Part shown: positions 45,333 to 54,675 of the stretch, one piece after another | How positions within the stretch are numbered: position 1 is the stretch's first letter | Layout of the letters: the number at the start of each line of letters is the position of its first letter | NCBI RefSeq assembly: GCF_004116405.1 | Contig: NZ_SDIC01000007.1 | Coordinates: 186,001-250,000, forward strand | Source: Halegenticoccus tardaugens | GTDB taxonomy: Archaea > Halobacteriota > Halobacteria > Halobacteriales > Haloferacaceae | Reading direction: 5' to 3' | DNA length: 64,000 nt | Made by a program: the position numbers and the translations under genes | The notes under the pieces: generated by a model | Database searches by the model: none | Told to the model about the DNA's origin: nothing | What the model saw: only the letters and a program-made list of their open reading frames with translations

Positions 45333-45856
45333 AAGAAGATCGAGATTTTATCGATTTTCGGAACTGCATGGTCAAGGAATACGTGGCGCTTCGCTATGGT
45401 GAAGGTATTGCCGTCCGGGTGGAGAACGTCTTCTCGGCGGCCCGCGAGGAACGTGTACGACTCTGAGTCTCCCTGCCCATAGTACAAGAGCAGGTGACTC
45501 TTCGCTTCGACAGTGCCATCATCTCTCTCGCTGGCGCGTACGTTGGTCACGAATCGCCGTGTCCGGGATGGCGGTCGTTCAGACCAAGCATACTCCGACT
45601 CGAACCGTTGGACCCGTGCTTCCAAGGATCCATAGTCCTCATCAAAGTAATATGATAAATCACTGAAATTATTGTTCACGTGTTCGCGTGTGATTCGTAG
45701 CGGTGCCTTATACACAATATCTTTATCCAGCAGCGAGAGCCATGCTTTCTGCTCACGCTGGTCCAGCAGGGCAGCCTCTTCGTAGAGGAACTGTTTGACA
45801 CGTCGTTCCAAGAGCAACTGATCCAGTTCTGACTTCCGATCACTGTTCGTAGCCAT
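45329..45856 (-). CDS. Ring-hydroxylating dioxygenase, beta (small) subunit
   Basis: A 175-residue NTF2-like fold protein typical of small subunits of Rieske dioxygenases (VKQFLYEEAALLDQREQKAW, SLLDKDIVYKAPLRITREHV, FAGRREDVL-like FLAGRREDVLHPDGNTFTIA). It stabilises the alpha3beta3 assembly and has no redox centre. The ATG at 45856 lies one base after the alpha stop codon, giving tight coupling. An upstream in-frame GTG/ATG would overlap alpha and adds non-family residues. Confidence 0.9.
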   Translation of the reverse strand: MATNSDRKSELDQLLLERRVKQFLYEEAALLDQREQKAWLSLLDKDIVYKAPLRITREHVNNNFSDLSYYFDEDYGSLEARVQRFESEYAWSERPPSRTRRFVTNVRASERDDGTVEAKSHLLLYYGQGDSESYTFLAGRREDVLHPDGNTFTIAKRHVFLDHAVPKIDKISIFL

Positions 45857-45857
45857 A

Positions 45858-47315
45858 CTATTCACCACCCTCTGCCCGTTCACACTCACTTGTTAATTCG
45901 CATCCGCTTGCCTGCTCACAGTCTCTCGACATCTCATCTCCATCACATGGTGTTGAGAGGTGGTCGAACCATTGATCATGGAACTTCTGCATACCAACCT
46001 CTTCCAGGTTGATCGCATAGACGGTGCCTGGTCCAGGCCACTGCTCGTCGAAGGCTACTTCGCTCATCTCTTTAGTGCCCATCTGGTAGTTCAATTCCAA
46101 CCCGTGCTGTTTAGCGAATGTCGAGTCAGCGACGTCAGTGATACCGTTCCAGATGGAGACGTCATCCTGTTCGAAGTTCCCTGATGGGCCGAAGTTGGAC
46201 ATATACACTTTGTAGATGCGCTCTTTAACCTCCTCTGATGCTCGCTTCGGTGCGAAAGCCCAACTCCATATCTCGGTTTTGTTCGGGCCAAGTGGCCGCC
46301 ACTTTCGGAGGCCGAGGAAGCCAGTGACGTCCTTATCCGGATCATCAGTAATGTCTCCGAAGTTGAGAAATGCCAGATTGGGGAAAATACTCCCGGTGAA
46401 CGAGAGCGCTTCCTTGGCGGCCTCGTACTGATCAGGCGTCACGTTATCAGGATTGAACAGCTCCACGATTTCGTCGGGATACGTCATGAACACGTCTTCA
46501 CCCTCAACCATTCGTGTACTGGTCGTGTGGCCGTCACAGTGGATGTGCCGATCTTTCGTGTCCCCTGCACCAGCGACACCAACGGTGTCGTCACCGCCGA
46601 GTCCGAGTTGCTTGATCGAGTGGTGCGCAAAGCCAGTGTGGTAGCTGTCACCAGCAAAGTTGTCGGCACCTGTCTTCCAGTTCGTTTCTACCACCCAGCG
46701 GTGTGGTTCGCCGATAACTTCCATTCCACCATCGGGGAGTTTGAATTGGATGTCGAGATACCAGGTGAACTCTCCCAAGTGCTCCTCTAGGCTCTCACCA
46801 GACTCTGAAAGCGAAGCGAACACGAGCCCGGCGTACATGTCCACTCGAGGCGCACTGTGTAGTCCGTGTTCAGACAGGTCCAAGTTCTTGAACGCTACGT
46901 CCTTCTGTGGCACTCCTACGAGTTCACCGGTATTCTTGTACGTCCACCCGTGGTACGGGCACCGGAAGTGGGAGGTGTTACCTTGTTCAGCGCGGCACAG
47001 TTTCGTACCGCGATGACGACAGCTATCGAACAGCACCTGGATTTCACCGCTCATGTCTCGGACGAAGATGAATGGATTGCCCGCAATGTAGCGGCGTGCA
47101 TAATCACCCTCCTCAGGTATCTCAGATTCGTGACCGACAAATATCCACTCACGGCCGAACAGTCGATCGAGTTCGAGTTTATGAATCGTCTCGCTATTGA
47201 ACGACTTGAGCGGGAGCTTGCCTTCCCCAAGTGATGCTTCGATCTCTGCAAGGAGATCCGCGTGATCCTCTGAATTGTGACCATCAGATGACACTTTCCG
47301 CTCGGTTGTTGGCAT
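45858..47315 (-). CDS. Ring-hydroxylating dioxygenase, alpha (large) subunit with Cys-rich tail
   Basis: A 485-residue terminal oxygenase that inserts O2 into an aromatic ring. Rieske ligands: Cys99 and His101 (SCRHRGTKLC), Cys119 and His122 (CPYHGWTY). Mononuclear iron site: bridging Asp223 with His226 and His231 (NFAGDSYHTGFAHHS), and a later Asp in GNFEQDDVSIW. Start 47315 (MPTTERK). An oddity is the C-terminal tail with four Cys at 457, 466, 472 and 478 (C-x8-C-x5-C-x5-C), not usual in the family. Dehydrogenase genes upstream suggest the substrate is an aromatic acid made from an alcohol and aldehyde. No ferredoxin or reductase gene adjoins. Confidence 0.92.
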   Translation of the reverse strand: MPTTERKVSSDGHNSEDHADLLAEIEASLGEGKLPLKSFNSETIHKLELDRLFGREWIFVGHESEIPEEGDYARRYIAGNPFIFVRDMSGEIQVLFDSCRHRGTKLCRAEQGNTSHFRCPYHGWTYKNTGELVGVPQKDVAFKNLDLSEHGLHSAPRVDMYAGLVFASLSESGESLEEHLGEFTWYLDIQFKLPDGGMEVIGEPHRWVVETNWKTGADNFAGDSYHTGFAHHSIKQLGLGGDDTVGVAGAGDTKDRHIHCDGHTTSTRMVEGEDVFMTYPDEIVELFNPDNVTPDQYEAAKEALSFTGSIFPNLAFLNFGDITDDPDKDVTGFLGLRKWRPLGPNKTEIWSWAFAPKRASEEVKERIYKVYMSNFGPSGNFEQDDVSIWNGITDVADSTFAKQHGLELNYQMGTKEMSEVAFDEQWPGPGTVYAINLEEVGMQKFHDQWFDHLSTPCDGDEMSRDCEQASGCELTSECERAEGGE

Positions 47316-47380
47316 ACACTCACACATCAATCTCCCCCTATTTATTCATTCCGGTATGTAAAAATATTGATATAATTCCC

Positions 47381-48808
47381 TCAGCGGAGCGTCCTGTCGA
47401 CTGTCATCCGGACGTTCTTGATTTTGGTATAATGGTTGAGGGCAGCTGTCGCATATTCTGACCCGATTCCGCTTTGTTTGTACGCGGGGAACGGAACCTG
47501 TGGAATCGGCGAAGCGTAGTTATTCACCGTAACTGTTCCAGCTTCAAGATGCTCTGTGATGCGATTCGCTCTGTTGAGGTCAGTTGTCCAGACGCTAGCA
47601 TATAGGCCGTACTCTGTGTCGTTCGCGCGTTCGACGACTTCCTGCTCGGAATCGAATCGAAAGGCCGTTAGGACGGGACCGAATATCTCTTCGCAGGAGA
47701 CGGCCGCGTCGTCGGGTACGTTCTCGATAAGCGTCGGTTCGTAGAAGTTCCCCTCTCCGAAGGGAATACGACCACCCGTGGTGATAGACCCTCCCGCTTC
47801 AATGGCCGATTCAACGTACGACGAAACCTCTGACTGTGCCGAGGGTGAGATGAGCGCCGATATTTCGGTCTCGTTCGGGTCTTTCTTCACGTCCATCGCT
47901 TCGATTCTTGACACCACGTGGTCGATAAACTCGTCGTAGATGTCGTCTTCGATGAACAGTCGAGTGCCGGCATAACAGCTCTGGCCGGCGTTGCTGAACA
48001 GTTTAACCGCCCCGTCCGCGGCCGCTTCTAAGTCTGCGTCGGCGAAGACGATGTTTGGACTCTTCCCCCCAAGTTCGAGATTCAGTGGGATCAATCGGTC
48101 CGATACCAAGTTCCGAATGTGTAGGCCAACTGTTTTCGATCCAGTGAACGTCAGTTCTTGCACCTTTTCATTCGTGACCAGCGCTTCGCCGGCCGTTGAC
48201 CCTGACCCAGAAACGACGTTCAAAACTCCGTCAGGCAGTCCCGCATCTCTGGCTGCTCGTCCTAATTCGAGAATCGACATCGGCGCCAGCTGAGCGGGTT
48301 TCGCCACAACGGTATTCCCACAGGCTAGTGCGGGAGCGATGCTTCGCGAACCCAATAGTAGCGGTGAGTTCCACGGGATGATGTGCCCAGTCACGCCTAG
48401 CGGTTCTCGTCGCGTGTAGTCGAACTCCTCGTGTGAAAGCGGGATGGTTTCTCCGTTGATACGGTGGGTCAATCCCGCGTAGTACTCAAAGTACTCTGCC
48501 GCATATTCGACACTCCGTTTCGAATCCAACAGAGACCGCCCAGTTTCTTCGGTGTGTCGCTGCGCGATCTCCGTCTTGCGGGTACGAAGTTCGGCGGCGA
48601 TATCTCGAAGGTAGTGTCCCCGAGAGACAGTATCGACTGTTCGCCAGCGCTCGAAGGCCGACTCGGCCGCTTCGACTGCAGAGGTGACGTCTGATTCGTT
48701 TGCGAGTGCGATACTGGATACCGGCTGATTCGACGATGGGTCGTTCACGGTTTCCCTCTCTGTACGTGATAGGGTCTCCCCATCGATGAGTAACTCGTAC
48801 TCTCTCAT
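47381..48808 (-). CDS. Aldehyde dehydrogenase
   Basis: A 475-residue NAD(P)-dependent enzyme. Visible are IPWNSPLLLGSRSIAPALAC, FTGSKTVG, the Glu of LNLELGGKSPNIVFADADLE and the catalytic Cys of NAGQSCYAGTRLFIEDDIYD. It lies 65 bp upstream of the dioxygenase alpha gene and 88 bp downstream of an alcohol dehydrogenase gene in the same direction, so the alcohol to aldehyde to acid to ring hydroxylation order is reflected in one likely transcript. It is not a close copy of the dehydrogenase at 32977-34476. Confidence 0.9.
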   Translation of the reverse strand: MREYELLIDGETLSRTERETVNDPSSNQPVSSIALANESDVTSAVEAAESAFERWRTVDTVSRGHYLRDIAAELRTRKTEIAQRHTEETGRSLLDSKRSVEYAAEYFEYYAGLTHRINGETIPLSHEEFDYTRREPLGVTGHIIPWNSPLLLGSRSIAPALACGNTVVAKPAQLAPMSILELGRAARDAGLPDGVLNVVSGSGSTAGEALVTNEKVQELTFTGSKTVGLHIRNLVSDRLIPLNLELGGKSPNIVFADADLEAAADGAVKLFSNAGQSCYAGTRLFIEDDIYDEFIDHVVSRIEAMDVKKDPNETEISALISPSAQSEVSSYVESAIEAGGSITTGGRIPFGEGNFYEPTLIENVPDDAAVSCEEIFGPVLTAFRFDSEQEVVERANDTEYGLYASVWTTDLNRANRITEHLEAGTVTVNNYASPIPQVPFPAYKQSGIGSEYATAALNHYTKIKNVRMTVDRTLR

Positions 48809-48896
48809 CGGTTTGTAGGCTTTTGAGGGCTTCGGATATAAAACTTCAGCTGTCGTATGATGGCTGAGATACGCGACTAATAGCGTGGTCGGTGCC

Positions 48897-49991
48897 TCAC
48901 TCCTGGGTGATAACGCTCCGGATACCGGTCCCTTCGTCTATCGCCTCAAACGCCCTGTCCAGTTGGTCAAGTGAATACGTGTCACTGACAAGTTTCTCCA
49001 GGGGGAGCTGCCCGGATTCCGCGAGCCTCGCGAAACGAGGGATGTCGGTCGAGGGGCGAAGCGAGCCACCAACGTTCCCGACGATTCGTTTTCCGTGGGT
49101 TAGCGCTGCGGGGGGAATTTCGAAGTTGTCGGCAGAACTCGTCGCTGTCGAGACGACCGCCCCTCCGGGACGAATAGCATCGATCGCCTGCTTGACCACG
49201 TCTGGATGGCTGGTACACTCGAAAGCGTACTTGACCCCATTACCGGTGATGTTCTGAATCGCCTCTACAGGATCAGTATCGCGAGAGTTGACAGTGTGTG
49301 TGGTCCCAAGCGCCTCTATAAATGATAGTTTCTCGTCGACGACGTCGACTGCAATGATGGGATTGGCCCCAACCAGTGTAGCACCGAGAATCGCGCTCGA
49401 TCCAACTCCGCCACAGCCGAATACAGCGATAGGCTCACCTGCTGAAACCTTAGCAGTGTTCGTCACTGCTCCTAGACCAGTCGTCGCACCACATCCGAGT
49501 AGCGAAGCCTCGGCAAACGGCAGTTCATCGGGGATTTTGACGGCAGTCTGTTCGGCGACGACACAGTGGGTGGCGAACGACGATTGTCCGTAGAAGTGGT
49601 TCACGTCCTCACCGTTTCGGGAGAGTCGTCGAGTACCATCTAACAGCGTCCCCCGCTTGGCTACAGATCGTCGCGAACAGAGGTGAGGATTCCCGCGCTC
49701 GCAGAACTCGCACTCCCGGCAGAACGGAAGGACCCACAGTACGACACGGTCCCCCTCTTCGAGTGACGAGACGCCGTTGCCGACAGCGTCAACGACACCG
49801 GCTCCCTCGTGTCCCAAGACAACAGGATACAGTACCTCTGAAGCACCGACGTACCGATGGTGGTCAGTGTGACAGACGCCGGTCGCCCGGACGTCGACAC
49901 GAATTTCGCCCGCCTTCGGTTCGGCGAGTTCGAGCGATTCGATTGACAGGTTTCGTGGCTCTTCCAAAACTGCTGCAGTGATGCGTGTCAT
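48897..49991 (-). CDS. Zinc-dependent alcohol dehydrogenase (aryl-alcohol/class III-like)
   Basis: A 364-residue MDR-family enzyme. Catalytic zinc: Cys in GVCHTDHHRYVG and His in VVLGHEGAGVVDAVG, plus LGCGATTGLGAV. Structural zinc: C-x2-C-x2-C-x7-C in CRECEFCERGNPHLC. NAD site: AVFGCGGVGSSAILGA. The GATTG form is shared by class III and aryl-alcohol dehydrogenases such as XylB. It heads a probable operon with an aldehyde dehydrogenase and the ring-hydroxylating dioxygenase. Confidence 0.9.
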   Translation of the reverse strand: MTRITAAVLEEPRNLSIESLELAEPKAGEIRVDVRATGVCHTDHHRYVGASEVLYPVVLGHEGAGVVDAVGNGVSSLEEGDRVVLWVLPFCRECEFCERGNPHLCSRRSVAKRGTLLDGTRRLSRNGEDVNHFYGQSSFATHCVVAEQTAVKIPDELPFAEASLLGCGATTGLGAVTNTAKVSAGEPIAVFGCGGVGSSAILGATLVGANPIIAVDVVDEKLSFIEALGTTHTVNSRDTDPVEAIQNITGNGVKYAFECTSHPDVVKQAIDAIRPGGAVVSTATSSADNFEIPPAALTHGKRIVGNVGGSLRPSTDIPRFARLAESGQLPLEKLVSDTYSLDQLDRAFEAIDEGTGIRSVITQE

Positions 49992-50108
49992 ATGTAGCGC
50001 TTCTCCCCATCTATTCCTTGTACTGGTGATGACTAAAGTGTGGGGTTATCGTCGATTATTTGCAGTCTCTGTCCGCTCAACTCCGGTCATACTGCGTCTG
50101 CGAACCCC

Positions 50109-50828
50109 TCACTCTCCAGCGACGACCTCGCCTTTCTCCAGCCACAGACTGAGCAAGTCCGGAAGCGGCGTTTGCCGGATTTTTCTGGCAACCTCTTCGA
50201 TCGGATACGATACACGTTGGAGGGTGGCTGTGTTCGTTTCGAGATCAATGACAGCATAGGCTGCCCGGGGGTCTCCGTCGCGTGGCTGTCCCACACTACC
50301 TGGATTTACGAGCAGACGCCCGTCGAAGCGTTCTGCGTGTTGAACGTGCGTGTGTCCATGAACGAGAATTGATTCATCACCGAACAGATCAAGCTCGTAG
50401 TCCTCGGGATAGAGTCGTCCGTCTTGGTCCCCTGGCTTTCCGTGAACCAGTTTGACAATTCCACCCTCGATAGTTAGTTCCGCTGGAAGGTTAGCTAGAT
50501 ACTCCATCTCCTCGGTATCGAGTTGTTCATGAGTCCAGATGCCCGCTGTACGTGCGAGTTCGCTCGGCCGAAACTCTGCATCGTCTTTGTTTCCGGGTTC
50601 CGCAGCTGTTCCCATCGCGTCGATGTTTGAACTGATTTTGCGGTCGTGGTTCCCTTGGATACTAATGATCCCTTCGTTGGCGAAGGTTTCCAAAACGTGG
50701 TGCGGAAACGGATTGTAACCTACTGCGTCTCCGCAATGATAGATTCGGTCTACGTCCGGCATCTCGCCGAGGACCGCCTCAAGTGCTGGTTGATTTCCAT
50801 GTACATCGCTTATCAGTCCTATTTCCAT
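50109..50828 (-). CDS. Calcineurin-like metallophosphoesterase (YfcE/MJ0936-like)
   Basis: A 239-residue phosphoesterase with the five motifs of the fold in order: LISDVHGNQPALEAV (D-x-H), HCGDAVGYNPFPHHVLETF (GD), ISIQGNHDRK (GNH), LVHGKPGD and LVHGHTHVQHAERFDGRLLV (GHxH), closing with VNPGSVGQPRDGDPRA. These bind two divalent metals. The substrate may be a phosphodiester or a small phosphoester. It faces the divergent IclR gene at 50970. Confidence 0.9.
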   Translation of the reverse strand: MEIGLISDVHGNQPALEAVLGEMPDVDRIYHCGDAVGYNPFPHHVLETFANEGIISIQGNHDRKISSNIDAMGTAAEPGNKDDAEFRPSELARTAGIWTHEQLDTEEMEYLANLPAELTIEGGIVKLVHGKPGDQDGRLYPEDYELDLFGDESILVHGHTHVQHAERFDGRLLVNPGSVGQPRDGDPRAAYAVIDLETNTATLQRVSYPIEEVARKIRQTPLPDLLSLWLEKGEVVAGE

Positions 50829-50936
50829 ATCCTGAAAACCACGTTGGGCTATTTAAAACTTTCAAATTAACATTATTTGTGGCTTGTTCCGATTATAACG
50901 GAAATTTTCATATATTTCCGGGGTTGCCGGAACGTT

Positions 50937-50948
50937 CCATTATAAATG
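50937..50948 (+). promoter_or_regulatory. TATA box of the IclR gene at 50970
   Basis: The sequence cattataaatgg is centred about 27 nt upstream of the ATG at 50970, the spacing expected for a leaderless transcript. It supports the chosen start over an in-frame ATG at 50946, which overlaps the box. Confidence 0.6.
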
Positions 50949-50969
50949 GTTTGGGACTTATCGGGGAGT

Positions 50970-51737
50970 ATGGCGAGCGAAAATAGAGGTTCAGGCACGA
51001 TCGGGACGTTAGAAAGGGGTTTCCAGATAATCGAAATCATTGAAGAGGAGGAATCCGCGACCCTCACTGAAGTAGCCAACAGAATGGGAGTCGCAAGAAG
51101 CACTGTGCATGACTATCTCACAACCCTCCTTAATCTTGAATACCTTGTCAAGAACGATGGAGCGTATCAACTTGGGCTGAAGTTCACGAGACTTGGAACG
51201 AACGCCAGAGAGACTGTTCCGCTATCGAATGTCATCACGCCGTATTTAGAGCGGTTAGCCGATGAGACTGGGGAAACAGTGTGGTTCCTGGTTGAAGAAT
51301 GTGGCCTCGCAGTGTACCTCGCACATGCAGAAGGGGGACAGGGGATCAAGACAGAACACTTCATTGGTGGTCGTTCGTACCTGCATTGTCACGCAGGTGG
51401 GAAAGCGATTCTCGCACAGTTTCCTGAAGATCGTGTTAACGAGATCATCGATAAACACGGGCTTCCGGAAATAACGGAAAATACAATTACCACTCGGGAC
51501 GCACTCTTTGAAGAACTGGAGCGGATCCGCGAACAGAACTATGCACAAAACTATAGTGAGCAGTTAGAGCAGACAAGAGCGGTTAGTTCCGCAATCGTAA
51601 TCGATGGCGAAGTTCTTGGAGCAATCAGCGTTGGAGGTCCTGCACACCGACTCCGTGGTGAACGATTTGATGAGGAGTTGCCGAATCTGGTTATGAGCGC
51701 AGCGAACGAGATCAGGCTCAACCAACTGTATTCGTAG
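50970..51737 (+). CDS. IclR-family transcriptional regulator (3 of 5)
   Basis: A 255-residue regulator with winged helix (ATLTEVANRMGVARSTVHDY) and effector domain (LHCHAGGKAILAQFPEDRVN, LEQTRAVSSAIVIDGEVLGA). It is divergent from the phosphoesterase, beyond which lies the ADH-ALDH-dioxygenase cluster on the minus strand, the probable target. An IS5-like remnant follows downstream. Confidence 0.92.
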   Translation: MASENRGSGTIGTLERGFQIIEIIEEEESATLTEVANRMGVARSTVHDYLTTLLNLEYLVKNDGAYQLGLKFTRLGTNARETVPLSNVITPYLERLADETGETVWFLVEECGLAVYLAHAEGGQGIKTEHFIGGRSYLHCHAGGKAILAQFPEDRVNEIIDKHGLPEITENTITTRDALFEELERIREQNYAQNYSEQLEQTRAVSSAIVIDGEVLGAISVGGPAHRLRGERFDEELPNLVMSAANEIRLNQLYS

Positions 51738-51869
51738 GCGATTGTGTCGTTGACTGCCAAACCATTACAATCATAGTAATGTAATGAAAGATCGGCTTTT
51801 GTGACCTCCAATGCTCTCTCAGTAGGACTAAATTCGTCGGTGATGTTTTTAGTGCTCTGTAGGATCGGT

Positions 51870-52610
51870 AGACGGCGCTTGAGTTCACCGTTATCTCACG
51901 CTCCGACGGAGGTTGTAGACGGTGCATTTGAGAACCATTTCGCGGAGTTCCGTGCCAGCTTCGCGCACACACGGTGGCGCCGAGCGCGCGCTTGAGCCTT
52001 GAGAAGACGGTTTCGACCATCCAGCGACGGTTGTATTGCGTCGAACTCATCCGTACGGTGTGCGCGAGATCAAGCGAGGAGTAGATACGATGCTTGGTGG
52101 GCGGACGAACTCCGCAGCCGTGGAGTTCGTCGCGAACCGGGTTCCCGTCGTAGCCCCGGTCAGCAGCCAGTGAGAGCAGGTCGCCTGCATTTCGGCGGGC
52201 GACTTGTGGGCCAATCTTCGCGTCATGTTTCTTTGTCGTCGTGCAGTGGACGTCGGTGACGTACAGCGTTTCAACGTCCACGAGAGCGGTGGCTTTCAAT
52301 GACCGGACGAGGGAGTGCGCTCTGTAGGCGTAGTACCGCGACGGGTGGTCGCGGTCGAAACCAGTTGAATCGATAGCGGCGTGGCCAGTGCGTTTCTCCG
52401 CCGATGCGCGGGGAAACGCACACCACGTCTTCGTCGAAATTTTCTCGAAACAATCGCGGAGCACCGTGTAGTGAGGTAGCCGCGTGAGACCAATCTTTGA
52501 GACCGCCCGGCATTTCGCTGAGCAGGTCGATTGTCTGGCGGTAGGACTTCCCCAAGCTCGATTCTCAGTGCATTAAGTGTGAGCATCGCCACTCGGCGAA
52601 CCCGGCTCCC
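51870..52610 (-). pseudogene. IS5-family transposase, multiply frameshifted
   Basis: In order on the minus strand, but in changing frames: MAMLTLNALRIEL, then KSYRQTIDLLSEMPGGL, then a longer open piece starting LRDCFEKISTKTW with GHAAIDSTGFDRDHPSRYYA, VARRNAGDLLSLAADRGYDG, RWMVETVFSRLKRALGATVC, and finally EMVLKCTVYNLRRSV in yet another frame. These are the DDE motifs of haloarchaeal IS5-type transposases. At least three frameshifts exclude function. I did not identify reliable terminal repeats. Confidence 0.8.
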
Positions 52611-53033
52611 CCGACGGGGTCGGCGGGTTTGCCTGGATTCTTGACAACTATTTTACCAGTGGTAACCGTAACACGTGTGGAGCGGCGGATTTCCGAACAC
52701 AAACCAATCTGTTGCTTCGCTTTCTACCGAGGTTACGGAGTCGCCACACCACAGTCTAGCGATCCTATAGAGCAGAGCAGTTTGAATAAGGGACACGGCG
52801 CGTCAGATATGCAAAAAAGTGGGCCGGAAAGTTTCTTGACTTTCAGAGGTTGTCTTGACCATTACAGGGTGTCCGCCCTCCGCTCGTTCTCCCAAGATTC
52901 TTCTAAATCCGCCTCGTAGCTTTCGCTGGACAGGTCTGCGAGCATGAGCCCAACTCAACTTCACGACCTACTCACTCCTCAAACTAGCTTAGCTAGACAG
53001 GATCGGAAGAATTAATTTCTCAATAGGGGTGTG
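52611..53033. other. Intergenic region, no gene recognised
   Basis: About 420 bp between IS5 remains and the next IclR gene. Open frames are short and without recognisable content. Confidence 0.45.
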
Positions 53034-53801
53034 TTACTCGTACGTCATCTTGAGTTCGATCTCGTTCGACCCGGTCGAGACCAGTTCGATCAGCCGTTTC
53101 CGGAACGTCTCGTTCTCGACGCGCGTGACGGGGGCAGAGATCGCAACTGCGCCGGCGACGTGGTCTTCGACGATGATGGGTGCTGCCACTGCCGACGTTC
53201 CTTCCGCTGCCTCGTTGTGGTTTACTGCGTATCCCTTTTCTTGGATCTCCGAGAGCTCTGCTTTGAGTTCTTCGACGGTCGAAATCGACTCGGGAGTCTT
53301 TGGTGGGAGACCGTGCTCATCGACGACTTCATCGACGTGCTCCTCCGACGAGAAGGCCAACATCACCTTTCCTGACGCGAGACAATGCATGTATTCGTGT
53401 TTTCCGATCCGTTCATGCGTCTCGATGGAGTTCTCGCCCAACTCCTGTGCCAAATAGACCGCCTTTCCTTTTTCTTCGACCATTAACCACACTGCGGCGC
53501 CACTCTCCTTGGCCATCCCTTTGAGTGTCGACCGTGATTTCGAGTATACCGAAATACACTCCCTGGCGGCGATACCGTGGTCGAGAAACTGAAGCGAGAG
53601 GGTGTACTTTCGGTCCTTCCGCGAGAGATAGCCGATGTGGACAAGCGTCGTCAGATAGTCATGGAGCGTGCTCTCGGCCATGTCGACCTCTTTCGATACA
53701 TTCGTGAACGTCGCCTCATCTAACCCTTGAATTACGTCGATCAGCTCGAACACTTTGACCGCCGTTTTGATGGGTCGATTCGGCAATTTTTCGTTGATCA
53801 T
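53034..53801 (-). CDS. IclR-family transcriptional regulator (4 of 5)
   Basis: A 255-residue regulator (TFTNVSKEVDMAESTLHDYL in the winged helix; MHCLASGKVMLAFSSEEHVD and EGTSAVAAPIIVEDHVAGAV in the effector domain). The start at 53801 (MINEKLPNRPIK) is chosen over 53930, which would add 43 residues without family similarity. It lies downstream of, and in the same direction as, the second amidohydrolase-Rieske pair, the same relative grouping as the regulator at 30079, so it probably controls that module. Confidence 0.9.
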   Translation of the reverse strand: MINEKLPNRPIKTAVKVFELIDVIQGLDEATFTNVSKEVDMAESTLHDYLTTLVHIGYLSRKDRKYTLSLQFLDHGIAARECISVYSKSRSTLKGMAKESGAAVWLMVEEKGKAVYLAQELGENSIETHERIGKHEYMHCLASGKVMLAFSSEEHVDEVVDEHGLPPKTPESISTVEELKAELSEIQEKGYAVNHNEAAEGTSAVAAPIIVEDHVAGAVAISAPVTRVENETFRKRLIELVSTGSNEIELKMTYE

Positions 53802-54291
53802 GCGGTAATTGATGAGGATTTCTCGTATAAGTGTTGTGTTACAGTGTGCCACGCCCACGAACCAGTGGTCCGGGTCGGATCCAAGTCTCCGCCTCGTCCT
53901 AGGCTTTACGATATTATAGTTGTCACGCATGGGTTAGTTGTTAATAGACGAAGCGTCCGCCAACCGAACACCGACCGTCATCGAAAAATGTGAGACGGTC
54001 CGTCTGAGGGTCTGAATTCATCGAATCGAACTTCGATATCATCGAAGCGTTTCAGGGACCGTCTTACACGGCGTCCTCGGGAAAAAGTGCCATCTTGACC
54101 TTCCCGACGGTTAGGAGATATTCCGGGAATATCGAAATCCAGAGAGAGTGGTGAATCGATTTGAGCCAATGTAGAACTGATCGAGATATGATTCTTGAAG
54201 ATGCGGCACATCGAGACGCAGTTCGCAGGGAGTTGTCGTTGCAAAAAAGGGTGAACAGCCGCTTCGACTCCGTCGGTCAGTAACCGTGCGA
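53802..54291. other. Intergenic region, no gene recognised
   Basis: About 490 bp between the IclR gene and the Rieske gene. It contains only short, unconvincing open frames. It is expected to carry the promoter of the regulator and the 3' end of the Rieske transcript. Confidence 0.45.
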
Positions 54292-54669
54292 TCAGACTCG
54301 GACGAACACGTCGCCGTCTGTCACTTCGACGTCGAACGTGCCGATACACTTCCCGGACACCTCGTGTTCACCCGACTTGATGTCGAGTTCCCAGAGATGC
54401 CAAGGACAACTCACGGTCAGATCGCCCTCATTAACGCCGCCGCGCGTCTCCGTCCACGTGTGCTCTGCGTTAATCTTCTCTTCGCCAGCCTTATACAACG
54501 GCGCGCCTTGGTGCGGACAGCGGTTCGACAGGGCGTGGAACTCGCCCTCCACGTTGAACACAGCGATCTCGATGCCGTTGACGTCGACCGCGATGCCTCG
54601 TCCTCGAGGGACGTCTTCGACCGATACAACTCTTGTGTACTCGTCTTCGATTTCTGGGTCTACGCTCAT
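54292..54669 (-). CDS. Rieske [2Fe-2S] ferredoxin-like protein, copy 2
   Basis: A 125-residue single-domain Rieske protein with ligands in NRCPHQGAPLYKAGEE (C-x-H) and SCPWHLWELDIKSGEH (C-x2-H). It is the same length as copy 1 at 28315 but clearly diverged. It follows the second amidohydrolase gene by 6 bp and is certainly cotranscribed with it. It could be an electron donor to an oxygenase encoded elsewhere in the island. Confidence 0.9.
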   Translation of the reverse strand: MSVDPEIEDEYTRVVSVEDVPRGRGIAVDVNGIEIAVFNVEGEFHALSNRCPHQGAPLYKAGEEKINAEHTWTETRGGVNEGDLTVSCPWHLWELDIKSGEHEVSGKCIGTFDVEVTDGDVFVRV

Positions 54670-54675
54670 CGGTGA

